This document shows positions 31,255-40,219 of a stretch of DNA of 64,000 bases, one piece after another. The stretch lies in contig JAFGRB010000366.1 in the NCBI GenBank assembly GCA_016935365.1, positions 1 to 64,000 of the forward strand, in the 5' to 3' direction. How positions within the stretch are numbered: position 1 is the stretch's first letter; each line of letters opens with the position of its first letter. A program made the translations under genes and the position numbers. The notes under the pieces are model-generated. The model saw only the letters and a program-made list of their open reading frames with translations, was not told the origin of the DNA and searched no databases. This DNA comes from Deltaproteobacteria bacterium (GTDB taxonomy: Bacteria > Myxococcota > B64-G9).

Positions 31255-32367
31255 ATGGGCACGCCTCGCCAGTGCCATTCGTCCATGAGCTGGATCCCAA
31301 TCGTCTTTCTGGCGCTTCTTGCGTCCGCCGGCCTGGTGGCCTGCTGCGCTTTCTCGTCTCCGCGATATACTGGACCGAAGACCGATCACTTCGACGGCGT
31401 ACGATTTCACAACCAGGTGCGCGGGCACGAGAAGGGCGTGTCCGACATGCTCAAGTGGGCCAGCCAGCGAGATCCGGGCGAGTGGCACCCTCGGGATTCC
31501 GATCCGAAGCCCCCGCCACCCCGAAGCGTCTCGGAAGGCATCCGCATCACCTTCATCAATCACTCGACGGTCCTCCTGCAGTTGGATGGCTTGAACGTCC
31601 TGACGGATCCGATCTGGTCCGAGCGCGCCAGCCCGGTCAGCTTCGCCGGCCCCAAGAGGGTCCACGCCCCAGGCTTACAGATAGAGGACCTGCCGCCCGT
31701 CGACGTGATACTCATCTCCCACAACCACTACGATCACCTCGACGTCCCGACGCTCCGACAGCTCGTCGGACGCCACCGGCCACGGATCTTCACCGGTCTT
31801 GGCAACTCGGTTTTTCTGAAGCGGAAGAAGATTCACGGATCACGCGACATGGACTGGTGGCAGAGTATTCTCCTGCGCCCGGATGTCCGCCTGACCTTCG
31901 TGCCTGCCCAGCATTTCTCCTCGCGCGGCCTTTGCGACCACTACGCCACCCTCTGGGGTGGATTCGTGATCGAGGCTCCATCCGGGACGGTTTTCTTTGC
32001 GGGTGACACGGGCCTGGGCCCTCATTTCGACCAGATCCGAACCCGTTTTGGGCCTCCGGATCTGGCCATCCTACCGATCGGAGCCTACAAGCCAAACTGG
32101 TTCATGTCGTTCTTCCACCTCTCGCCCGCCGAAGCCATCGAGGCCCACCGTCGGCTCGGCGCCCGGCACTCGGTCGGAGTCCACCATTCCACCTTCCCCC
32201 TGGCCGACGATGGCCAGGACGATCCGGCGCTCGACCTGGCCCGGGCAGTCGAGGAGGCAGGACTGGCCAAGGATGCGTTCTGGCTGCTCGACTTCGGGCA
32301 AGGCCGCTCGATCCACAAGCGCCCGGACTTGAAATGCGGGCCAGCAGGCCACAGAATGGCCTCATGA
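31255..32367 (+). CDS. MBL-fold metallohydrolase (NAPE-PLD/UlaG-like)
   Basis: ITFINHSTVLLQLDGLNVLTDPIWSERASPVSFAGPKRVHAPG; ISHNHYDHLD. Confidence 0.88.
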   Translation: MGTPRQCHSSMSWIPIVFLALLASAGLVACCAFSSPRYTGPKTDHFDGVRFHNQVRGHEKGVSDMLKWASQRDPGEWHPRDSDPKPPPPRSVSEGIRITFINHSTVLLQLDGLNVLTDPIWSERASPVSFAGPKRVHAPGLQIEDLPPVDVILISHNHYDHLDVPTLRQLVGRHRPRIFTGLGNSVFLKRKKIHGSRDMDWWQSILLRPDVRLTFVPAQHFSSRGLCDHYATLWGGFVIEAPSGTVFFAGDTGLGPHFDQIRTRFGPPDLAILPIGAYKPNWFMSFFHLSPAEAIEAHRRLGARHSVGVHHSTFPLADDGQDDPALDLARAVEEAGLAKDAFWLLDFGQGRSIHKRPDLKCGPAGHRMAS

Positions 32368-34943
32368 TCGCCTGTGCCCGTTTCGCGATCGTCCTGCTCA
32401 TCCTCTCCATCTCGAGCACAACCTGCCTGGCGGTTCCGGCATCTCCGTTCCCCATCGATCTTCCCAACCGTGACGGCAGCGCTGTCCCCGGAAGGCTATT
32501 CGGTGATGAGTTCCTGCTCTGGGCGGAGGACCTCGCAGGCTACAGTCTCGCCTGGGACGACGGGTGCGGTGCCTGGTTCTACGCCGAGATCGGTCCCGAT
32601 GGCGAGCTCGTACCCACAGCCCATCGCGCACCCCACCCCGATCCGGCCAGGCTGGGTCTGGAGCCACACCTTCGCCCGGCGACCGATCTCCGGCGCAGAA
32701 CACTCGACCGACGCCAGGCGCTCTTTCCCGCATCGCCCTTCCCTCGCCTGCCCGACCTGCCGGCAGGGCATCGCCTGGTGGCCAACCTCGTCCTGCTGGT
32801 CGTCTTCGCCGATCAGGACACCACGTTCGAACCGCTCGACTTCGACGCCGTCTTCAATGGTCCTACCGGCTCCGTCCGCAGCTACTACCAGGATGTCTCG
32901 GCCGGTCGCTGGGATCTCTTCTCGACGCTGACCGGTTGGATCCGGCTCCCGCAAGACGCCGCCCACTATGCCTATAACGAGTACCGCTGGGCCTCACCCC
33001 AGGACATGGCCATCCACGCCGTGACGCAGCTCGAGGAGCGGGGATTCGACTTCACGCGCTTCGACAGAGATGGCGATGGCGTCATCGATGCGCTGTGCGT
33101 GATCCATTCCGGCCCTGGATTCGAGACCTCGGGGGACGTCGACCACGTCCACTCCCACTTCTATGATCTGCATTGGAGCGACGAGGTCATCGTCACCTCG
33201 GATGGAATCGTCATCCCGGCCTACAGCACGGCGCCCGAGCTCGGTCCCGACAGCGAGACCATCACCCGGATCGGGGTCGCGGCCCACGAGAGCGCGCACT
33301 TCTTCGGTCTACCCGATCTCTACGATTACGACTTCGACTCTGCCGGCATCGGCCTCTGGGGCCTGATGGCCGCAGGGCCGTGGGCCGGGCCGTCGCAGGA
33401 CGGCAGCGCACCGACCCATTTCTGCGCCTGGTCGAAGATCCGTCTCGGCATGCTCGCTCCGCTGCACATAGAGGTATCGGCCAGTGGGCTTCGTCTCGGT
33501 CCGGTCGAGAAAGCCCCGGAGGCGATCTGGATCGACGCAGGCATGCCGGCAGGGCAGTACTTCCTGCTCGAGAACCGCCAGCGGATCAGCCTGGACAGAT
33601 ACTTGCCAGGAGCAGGCCTGCTGATCTACCACATCGACGACAACCGGCCCGACAACAACGACGAGGATCACTACCTGGTCGACGTCGAGCAGGCAGACGG
33701 TCTGCGGGAGCTGAACCGCAGCGCCTGGGAGCTGGGTGATGCGGGAGATCCATTCCCGTACCAGGGCAACGACGCTTTCACGCCGACGAGTTCGCCTTCC
33801 AGCGAGCCATACGGCGTCCAGGGCTCGTCGATCCGGGTGCTGGCCATCGAACGAGACGGCGAGGATCTGCGCTTCGATGCCCTGATCGATCAGAGCCAGG
33901 GCACGCTGCTCGGGCTCAAGCCGACTGCGCTTTTCTTGCGAGCCACAGCCGAGCAGCCGCGGCCCTCGGCCTTGGTGGACCTCGTGTGCCAGGGATCGGA
34001 CAGCCTCGGCTGGCGAGCCGAGGGCGAGGCCGGCTGGCTGGGCTTCGTACCAGACAGCGGTGTGGCTCCGGGCCTGGTGTCGATCCAGGTGGACAGCTCG
34101 GATCTCGATCCCGGGCTCTACCGCAGCCGGCTCAGGTTCTTCGTCGAGGAGGCCGACGCCTCGCCGGTGGATCTCTCCGTGGAACTCCTGCTGAGCCCCA
34201 GGGATCCGGTCATCGACTTCGACCCCGGCAGGCTCGACTTCGTCCACGGGCCCGGCGAACCCCCGCCCCCTGTGCAGATCGTTCGTCTGACGGAGGAGGA
34301 CCAGGGTCCGCTGGAGTGGTGGGCCGAGCCCGAGCAGGCCTGGATCCGCGTCGCGCCTTCGGGAGGCAGCGCTCCGTCCGATCTCCAGGTCGAGGTCGTG
34401 ACCGACGGGCTCGAGTTCGGCGCGCACCAGGGCTGTGTGCTCGTCGGCGGCCGGGGAGCCAGGGCCAGGGAGCTCGTGGTCACGCTGCTCCAGGAGCCAG
34501 AGAACTGGCCGCCGGACGCTCCCGAGATCCTCGCTCCCGCGCGCGATGTCACGGTCCACGAATCTCGACCCTTGGTGGTCGTGCGCAATTCATCGGATCC
34601 CGATGGACGGGTGGTGGAGTACGAGTTCGAGATCCTCCGCCAGGAGTCCGTTGAGGAGCTCGTGAGCTCTTTTCGATGCGAGCCCGACCCAGGAGAGACC
34701 ACGGAGCTGCACACACCCGGGGAGCTCCCATCCCCACACACGTATTTCTTACGGGCCAGGGCTGTCGACGACGAGGGACTTGCTGGCGCATGGAGCGAAA
34801 CACGTCGATTCCACAGATCGAGCTTGCCGGGCTGCTCGTGTGATTGGACCGGCAAGGACCGGGCAGATTGGCTCTCCTGGTCCCTGCTCGGCTTGATCTT
34901 GCTCTGCTTGCACCTCGGACGGCACCGGAGGGAGAGCGGTTGA
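32364..34943 (+). CDS. M6-family metalloprotease domain protein with MYXO-CTERM-like C-terminal sorting signal
   Basis: AHESAHFFGLPDLYDYDFDSAGIGLWGLMAAG; C-terminus GCSCDW-(hydrophobic)-GRHRRESG. Confidence 0.85.
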   Translation: MIACARFAIVLLILSISSTTCLAVPASPFPIDLPNRDGSAVPGRLFGDEFLLWAEDLAGYSLAWDDGCGAWFYAEIGPDGELVPTAHRAPHPDPARLGLEPHLRPATDLRRRTLDRRQALFPASPFPRLPDLPAGHRLVANLVLLVVFADQDTTFEPLDFDAVFNGPTGSVRSYYQDVSAGRWDLFSTLTGWIRLPQDAAHYAYNEYRWASPQDMAIHAVTQLEERGFDFTRFDRDGDGVIDALCVIHSGPGFETSGDVDHVHSHFYDLHWSDEVIVTSDGIVIPAYSTAPELGPDSETITRIGVAAHESAHFFGLPDLYDYDFDSAGIGLWGLMAAGPWAGPSQDGSAPTHFCAWSKIRLGMLAPLHIEVSASGLRLGPVEKAPEAIWIDAGMPAGQYFLLENRQRISLDRYLPGAGLLIYHIDDNRPDNNDEDHYLVDVEQADGLRELNRSAWELGDAGDPFPYQGNDAFTPTSSPSSEPYGVQGSSIRVLAIERDGEDLRFDALIDQSQGTLLGLKPTALFLRATAEQPRPSALVDLVCQGSDSLGWRAEGEAGWLGFVPDSGVAPGLVSIQVDSSDLDPGLYRSRLRFFVEEADASPVDLSVELLLSPRDPVIDFDPGRLDFVHGPGEPPPPVQIVRLTEEDQGPLEWWAEPEQAWIRVAPSGGSAPSDLQVEVVTDGLEFGAHQGCVLVGGRGARARELVVTLLQEPENWPPDAPEILAPARDVTVHESRPLVVVRNSSDPDGRVVEYEFEILRQESVEELVSSFRCEPDPGETTELHTPGELPSPHTYFLRARAVDDEGLAGAWSETRRFHRSSLPGCSCDWTGKDRADWLSWSLLGLILLCLHLGRHRRESG

Positions 34944-36205
34944 TGGTCCAGCGCACACCCAAGGGCTTTCGCCTTCACATCAGCCTGTTCGGCAGACGCA
35001 ACGCGGGCAAGTCCAGCCTGCTCAACGCGATCACCCGACAGCAGGTCTCGATCGTGTCCGAGTTCGCCGGCACCACGACCGATCCGGTCGAGAAGCCCAT
35101 GGAGTTTTTGCCGCTCGGGCCCGTCCTCTTCATCGACACTGCGGGCATCGATGACGTCGGAGCCCTGGGAGAGATGCGCGTGAAACGCACCTTCCGGGTC
35201 TTCGATCGCAGCGATCTGGGCGTGCTGGTCACCGATGCAGGCCATTGGGGCGAGTACGAGGAGCAGATCCTGGCCGAGTTTTACCGCCGAGGGATCCCCG
35301 CCGTGGTGGTCTTCAACAAGGACGACCTGGGCCAGCCCGACCCCTCCCTGCTCTCGGATCTCGATGCAAAGCAGGTCCGCTTCGTGCGCACGGTAGCCAG
35401 CCAGGGACAGGGCGTTCTGGACTTTAGGCAGGCGCTTCTGGACAGCGCCCCGGACGAGTTCATCGACAGCCGGACGATCGCTGCCGATCTGGTGGGTGCG
35501 GGCGAGCTTGCGCTGCTGGTCGTGCCGATCGACAAGGAGGCGCCCAAGGGCCGCTTGATCCTCCCTCAGGTCCAGACGATACGCGATCTGCTGGACGCCC
35601 GATCCTGCTGCATGGTGGTCAAGGAAAGCGAGCTCGCGGCCGCTCTGGATCGGCTCAAGCGACCGCCACGCCTGGTCGTGACGGACTCCCAGGCCTTCCA
35701 GGAAGTGGCGCGGATCACACCGCGGGACGTTCCCTTGACCAGCTTCTCGATACTCTTCGCTCGTTTCAAGGGCGATCTGCCCACCCAGGTCCGCGGCACC
35801 CTGGCCATCGAGAGGCTCGTGCCCGGCGATCGCATCCTGATCGCCGAGGCCTGCTCCCACCACCCGATCGAGGACGATATCGGACGCGAGAAGATTCCGC
35901 GCTGGCTCACCCGATACGTCGGCGGCGAGCTTCACTTCGACGTGGTGGCCGGCCACGATTACCCTGATGACATCTCTCCATACGACCTTGTGGTCCACTG
36001 TGGCGCCTGTGTGTTCAACCGGCGGGCCATGCTCTCAAGGCTCATGCTCTGCCGAGCGCAGGGCGTACCGATCACCAACTACGGCCTGACCATCGCGTAC
36101 AGTCTCGGCATCTTCGAGCGTGCCCTGGAGCCCTTTCCCTCTGTGCTGGAGATCTACCGCCAGGGAAGCGCCGATCATTCCACCGATCGGAAAATGAAGG
36201 GATAG
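34943..36205 (+). CDS. hydF: [FeFe]-hydrogenase maturation GTPase HydF
   Basis: FGRRNAGKSSLLNAITRQQVSIVSEFAGTTTDPVEKPMEFLPLGPVLFIDTAGIDD; CSH...HCGAC cluster ligands. Confidence 0.9.
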   Translation: MVQRTPKGFRLHISLFGRRNAGKSSLLNAITRQQVSIVSEFAGTTTDPVEKPMEFLPLGPVLFIDTAGIDDVGALGEMRVKRTFRVFDRSDLGVLVTDAGHWGEYEEQILAEFYRRGIPAVVVFNKDDLGQPDPSLLSDLDAKQVRFVRTVASQGQGVLDFRQALLDSAPDEFIDSRTIAADLVGAGELALLVVPIDKEAPKGRLILPQVQTIRDLLDARSCCMVVKESELAAALDRLKRPPRLVVTDSQAFQEVARITPRDVPLTSFSILFARFKGDLPTQVRGTLAIERLVPGDRILIAEACSHHPIEDDIGREKIPRWLTRYVGGELHFDVVAGHDYPDDISPYDLVVHCGACVFNRRAMLSRLMLCRAQGVPITNYGLTIAYSLGIFERALEPFPSVLEIYRQGSADHSTDRKMKG

Positions 36206-38472
36206 CTCACGACCACTTGCCCCCCGCCAGGCAGGGCTGGAAAACGCCAGCGCGAGGCGATGTTCAGCAAGGCCTGCTCGAACTCCTCTTCTCCGAGCGT
36301 GCTGCTTTGCACCTCGGCCTTCACGACCCGGCCGTCCGGTCCGATCACCAGCCTCAGCACGACCTTGCCTGCCAGCATGGGGTTTGACTTGAGCTGGCGC
36401 TCGTACAGAGACTTGATCTCTGCGCTGCGCATGCGAATGACCCTGCGGATCGAATCGGTCGACAGCGACCCCATCACGCATGCCGCGCCGACCCGAGCTC
36501 TCGAGCCCGACGATCCGGTCACCCCCAGTCCGACTCCCACCGCTCCGTCTGGGACACCCGCCGGCATGGGCAGTGGCTGGCGCACGGTCTCGATCCGCTT
36601 TCCGTCCGCTCGGACACGCGAGTCTATCGCCACAAAGGATGTGTACTCGGTCAGCAGACTGTGCGCCAGACCGATCCGGATCACCTCGTCGCGGCGCGCG
36701 TCGTTGCGCTCCAATCGCTCCAAGTCGATCAGGCTTGCGACCCGATGCCGCGCCCAGAGATAGCGGATGGCCTCGTTCTCCTGCGACGAATCGGCCTCCT
36801 CGACTTCGATGCAGCACCTGTGCTCACCGTCGGAGCCCATGCCCCGCACACAGACCTGGCCACGGGCGCGATCCCGTAGCTTGCCGAACACGACGACCGG
36901 CCGGCCGGCGAATAGATCGGGAATGGCCGGTGGCTCCACATCGTGGACATCCAGCCCATCGAACTCCACCTCGACCGAGCGCAGCAGGGGTGCGTCGATG
37001 ATCCTCCGGAAGCGCTCGGCTTGGCTCTCGGCCTGCTCAGGGTCGAGCACGATGAATGGCTCGCCCATGCCCGCGCGAGCCAGTCCTTCGATCAAGAAGC
37101 GGTTGACCGAAGAGCCTATACCGAAAGGAAAGAGGCTGGCATCGCTGATCCGATCGCGCACCAGCTCGAAGGCCTCTTTCTCCACATGGACGTATCCATC
37201 CGTCAGGAGAACCACGGCTCTCGACTTCTTCTCGTCGCTGCGCTCCATGTCCATCGCTCGCTTCAGGGCGGGCAGCAGCTCGGTCCCACCACCGCCGTGG
37301 TGGAGATCGATCCACGCTGCAGCCCGCCTCACGTTCCGGGCGCTGGCAGCCAGCGGCTGAGCCGAAAACACCTCGCTCGCGCCTGCGAAGAGCAGCACGT
37401 TGAATGAGTCATAGGAGCGCAGGTCTCTGAACATGTGCTTGATGATTGTTTTTGCCGTCTGGAGCGGAAAACCATCCATGGAGCCGGACACGTCCAGCAC
37501 GAACAGATACTCGCGCGGCAGGATCTGAGCCTCGACCGGCTCCGCGGGCGGCTGAAGCATGAGCAGGAAAAAGGGCTCCGGCTGGCCTGGGGCGAGCAGG
37601 CAGCCCTGCTGGATCTCATCGCCTGCCAGCTCGTAGCGCAGCACGAAGTCGCGTGTACCGGCCCGGGGATCCTCGATGCGTACGCATGCCGTGTCCTCAC
37701 CGGCGTACACCACGTCCACCTCGTGGCTGGCGCAGGACACCCGGGCAATGGGCATGCCGGCCCTCAGCTCCAGATCGAGCTCGAACTCGAATCTCGGCTT
37801 TTCGCCCTCGTGTAGATAAGGATTTTCCACCCATCGGCCTCTCTGCTTCTCACTCGTGGCCGAACCGTTCGAGTACCGCGGGCCGACGACCGCTGGCAGC
37901 GACAGCTCGTACCTGTTGTCTCGGGGCACGAGCAGCTCTGTATAGTCCAGCTCCACCTGGATTTCGTCGCCGGGCAGGATGTTGGCCACGCTCATCTGGA
38001 AGACATTCGGGCGGTGCTGCTCGAGCAGCGAGGCGGTCCTTCCCGTATCGCGCGCGCTCTCGTATTGCCCGCGCGCCGCTTCACTCTCTTGGATCCGAGC
38101 CTCGATGGTCCGTTCTCCTATTCGCATGCGGAGTCCGTGTACCGCGGCTCGCGTCGAGGCCGGAAACAGGTAGACCGCCTCGATGACTCGGTCGCCCTTG
38201 TTGCGGTATGTCTGGATGATCTTCACGGCTGCGATCACACCGGCGATATCCACCTCGGCCCGATGGCCGACCAGGGGAAGCAGATCTGTCCGGCTCTCCG
38301 TGCCCACGAAGAAGTAAGGTGTCATGCATCTCGTTGCGTCCCGTTCGGCCGGTACGCTCATCAGCGCCCTCTCGAGCAGGTCTTCGGCCCGGGCGTGAGA
38401 GACGAGGTCACTGGACAAAAAAAGAGAAAGGCAGGCGAGGCTCCATCCCAGGACGCGCATGACCGCCTCCAT
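36175..38472 (-). CDS. VIT domain + VWA domain protein with AgmX/TonB-C-like C-terminus
   Basis: YFVGTESRTDLLPLVGHRAEVDIAG...; FVLDVSGSMDGFPL MIDAS; VVLRLVIGPDGRVVKAEVQSSTLGEEEFEQALLNIASRWRFP. Confidence 0.85.
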   Translation of the reverse strand: MEAVMRVLGWSLACLSLFLSSDLVSHARAEDLLERALMSVPAERDATRCMTPYFFVGTESRTDLLPLVGHRAEVDIAGVIAAVKIIQTYRNKGDRVIEAVYLFPASTRAAVHGLRMRIGERTIEARIQESEAARGQYESARDTGRTASLLEQHRPNVFQMSVANILPGDEIQVELDYTELLVPRDNRYELSLPAVVGPRYSNGSATSEKQRGRWVENPYLHEGEKPRFEFELDLELRAGMPIARVSCASHEVDVVYAGEDTACVRIEDPRAGTRDFVLRYELAGDEIQQGCLLAPGQPEPFFLLMLQPPAEPVEAQILPREYLFVLDVSGSMDGFPLQTAKTIIKHMFRDLRSYDSFNVLLFAGASEVFSAQPLAASARNVRRAAAWIDLHHGGGGTELLPALKRAMDMERSDEKKSRAVVLLTDGYVHVEKEAFELVRDRISDASLFPFGIGSSVNRFLIEGLARAGMGEPFIVLDPEQAESQAERFRRIIDAPLLRSVEVEFDGLDVHDVEPPAIPDLFAGRPVVVFGKLRDRARGQVCVRGMGSDGEHRCCIEVEEADSSQENEAIRYLWARHRVASLIDLERLERNDARRDEVIRIGLAHSLLTEYTSFVAIDSRVRADGKRIETVRQPLPMPAGVPDGAVGVGLGVTGSSGSRARVGAACVMGSLSTDSIRRVIRMRSAEIKSLYERQLKSNPMLAGKVVLRLVIGPDGRVVKAEVQSSTLGEEEFEQALLNIASRWRFPALPGGGQVVVSYPFIFRSVE

Positions 38473-38552
38473 CAAGTCGAACCCGATTTCTACGGACCGA
38501 TCCGACAGCGCCTCGGGCTGTCGGTTCCGGGGATGTGCACTTTTGCCGATGC

Positions 38553-40139
38553 TCAGCGGACGAGCGCAGCTGTCCAGTCCTCCGGCTGTCCAAAGCAGTA
38601 GATGTATCCGTCCCTGGCGCCGATCACGATGCGTCCCTTCCAGACCGCGGGCGTCGATTCGATGCAAGCCCCGGTGGGTATGCGCATCGTCCATTCCAGT
38701 CGAGGCGAGAGCGGATCCAGGATGGAGTAGCAGCGAAGCTCACCCCTACAAGTGGCGACCAGCAGCTTGTCCTCGACCACGACCGGCGACGACCACGCAT
38801 GCGGACCGACCGCGTGAGTGCTGTAGACCTGCCCCGTGTCGCTGTCGACAGTGAGCAACTGGCCGGCGTGCGTGGTCACGTACAGCACACCCTCCCCCAG
38901 GGCAGGTGTGGACCAGATGCCGCCCTTGAAGTCCGCGAAGGAAGGCGGCACCGAGAGGCTCCACAGCACGGGATCGGCCGGGCGGTAGGGATCCAGCTTG
39001 AGCAACTGCCCGAGCTCGTCCGAGCGCGGCAAGTATCGCTCCAGCTCGACTGCGACGTACAACATGCCATCGTGATCCACGACGATCGATGCATCGATGT
39101 CGTCGCCTGCCCAGAAATCAAAGACGACCGGCGCCCGTCCCGCGTGGATCTGATGCAGATCGAGCCCAAGCACCCTTCCGCCCGAGTTTGCGAAGTAGAC
39201 CCGTCTATCATAGACCGCCACGGAGTTCTCGATGCTGACGTTCTCGTCGCCCAGCTCTGCGAGCAGCGCATCGTTCCATGACCGAAAGGCCAGCAGCAGC
39301 TCTGGAGAGACTTGAACCCTGCCGTTCGGATCGTAGTCACGATTGAGCTTGAGCGCGAAGAAGTAGCCGTTCTCTCCTCCGTCCAGCAGGATATCGTCGA
39401 TGACCGTCGGGTTGCCGTCCCAGTCGTTGTTCCAGATTCCTGGAACGAAGTCGGCGTCCATGGACCACAGCTCGACCGGGCTCGGGCGATCGAGTGCCAC
39501 GATGCGCAGCTTGTTGTCCCGCGAGCCGAAGTAGAGCAAGGGATCGCCGTCAGGATCGAGCGTAACCGAACCCTTGATGATATCGCCGGTGCAAAACGGT
39601 CTTCGCGTCCGGCGGCCGTTTTCCGCGTTCAGGAAGTGCACGCAGCGATCATAGGTTCCGACGACGATCTCGGTCAGCCCGTCAGGCCTCTCCCAGATGG
39701 CGGGCTGGCCGGTCCAACCCGTTCCGCACCACGTGCTCAGCTCAGCCCCTACCCGGCTCTTGGCGCAGAGAGGCATGTCCGGATAGCGCCAGAGTATGCG
39801 CGGCTCGTGCGGAATTGGACCTGTGCCGTAGTAGCTCCGGGTCGGATTGCCCCTGAACTGAAGCAAGCCCGGGACGGTCTGGCGCGCATGCAGATCCAGC
39901 GGCTGAAGGGAGATGCCGGCCGGATCCACGACCAGGTCAGGATCGGTGTGCACCTGCGGATCCGTCCCATGGATTTCATAGATGAAGGCACCGATGCCGC
40001 CTGCGATCACGCCCGCCAAGGCAGCCGCGATCCACTTGAACACGCTCGTCTGCCGAGCTGGATGGAATGGCCTGGAGGGAGCTGGAGCGCGGAAACGCCC
40101 CAAGAGCTCATCCACCACGCGACCGGACTCCTCGGTCAC
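38553..40139 (-). CDS. Membrane-anchored PQQ-like beta-propeller protein
   Basis: N-terminal TM helix; WSSPVVVEDKLLVATCRGELRCYSI / STPAVWKGRIVIGARDGYIYCF repeats. Confidence 0.75.
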   Translation of the reverse strand: MTEESGRVVDELLGRFRAPAPSRPFHPARQTSVFKWIAAALAGVIAGGIGAFIYEIHGTDPQVHTDPDLVVDPAGISLQPLDLHARQTVPGLLQFRGNPTRSYYGTGPIPHEPRILWRYPDMPLCAKSRVGAELSTWCGTGWTGQPAIWERPDGLTEIVVGTYDRCVHFLNAENGRRTRRPFCTGDIIKGSVTLDPDGDPLLYFGSRDNKLRIVALDRPSPVELWSMDADFVPGIWNNDWDGNPTVIDDILLDGGENGYFFALKLNRDYDPNGRVQVSPELLLAFRSWNDALLAELGDENVSIENSVAVYDRRVYFANSGGRVLGLDLHQIHAGRAPVVFDFWAGDDIDASIVVDHDGMLYVAVELERYLPRSDELGQLLKLDPYRPADPVLWSLSVPPSFADFKGGIWSTPALGEGVLYVTTHAGQLLTVDSDTGQVYSTHAVGPHAWSSPVVVEDKLLVATCRGELRCYSILDPLSPRLEWTMRIPTGACIESTPAVWKGRIVIGARDGYIYCFGQPEDWTAALVR

Positions 40140-40219
40140 ACAAGCCTCCGGGCATAGGGCTTGATCGCCTCGATACCAGTGTAACCTCGCCCGCTGAGCC
40201 CATCAATTTTCTAGCCGGA

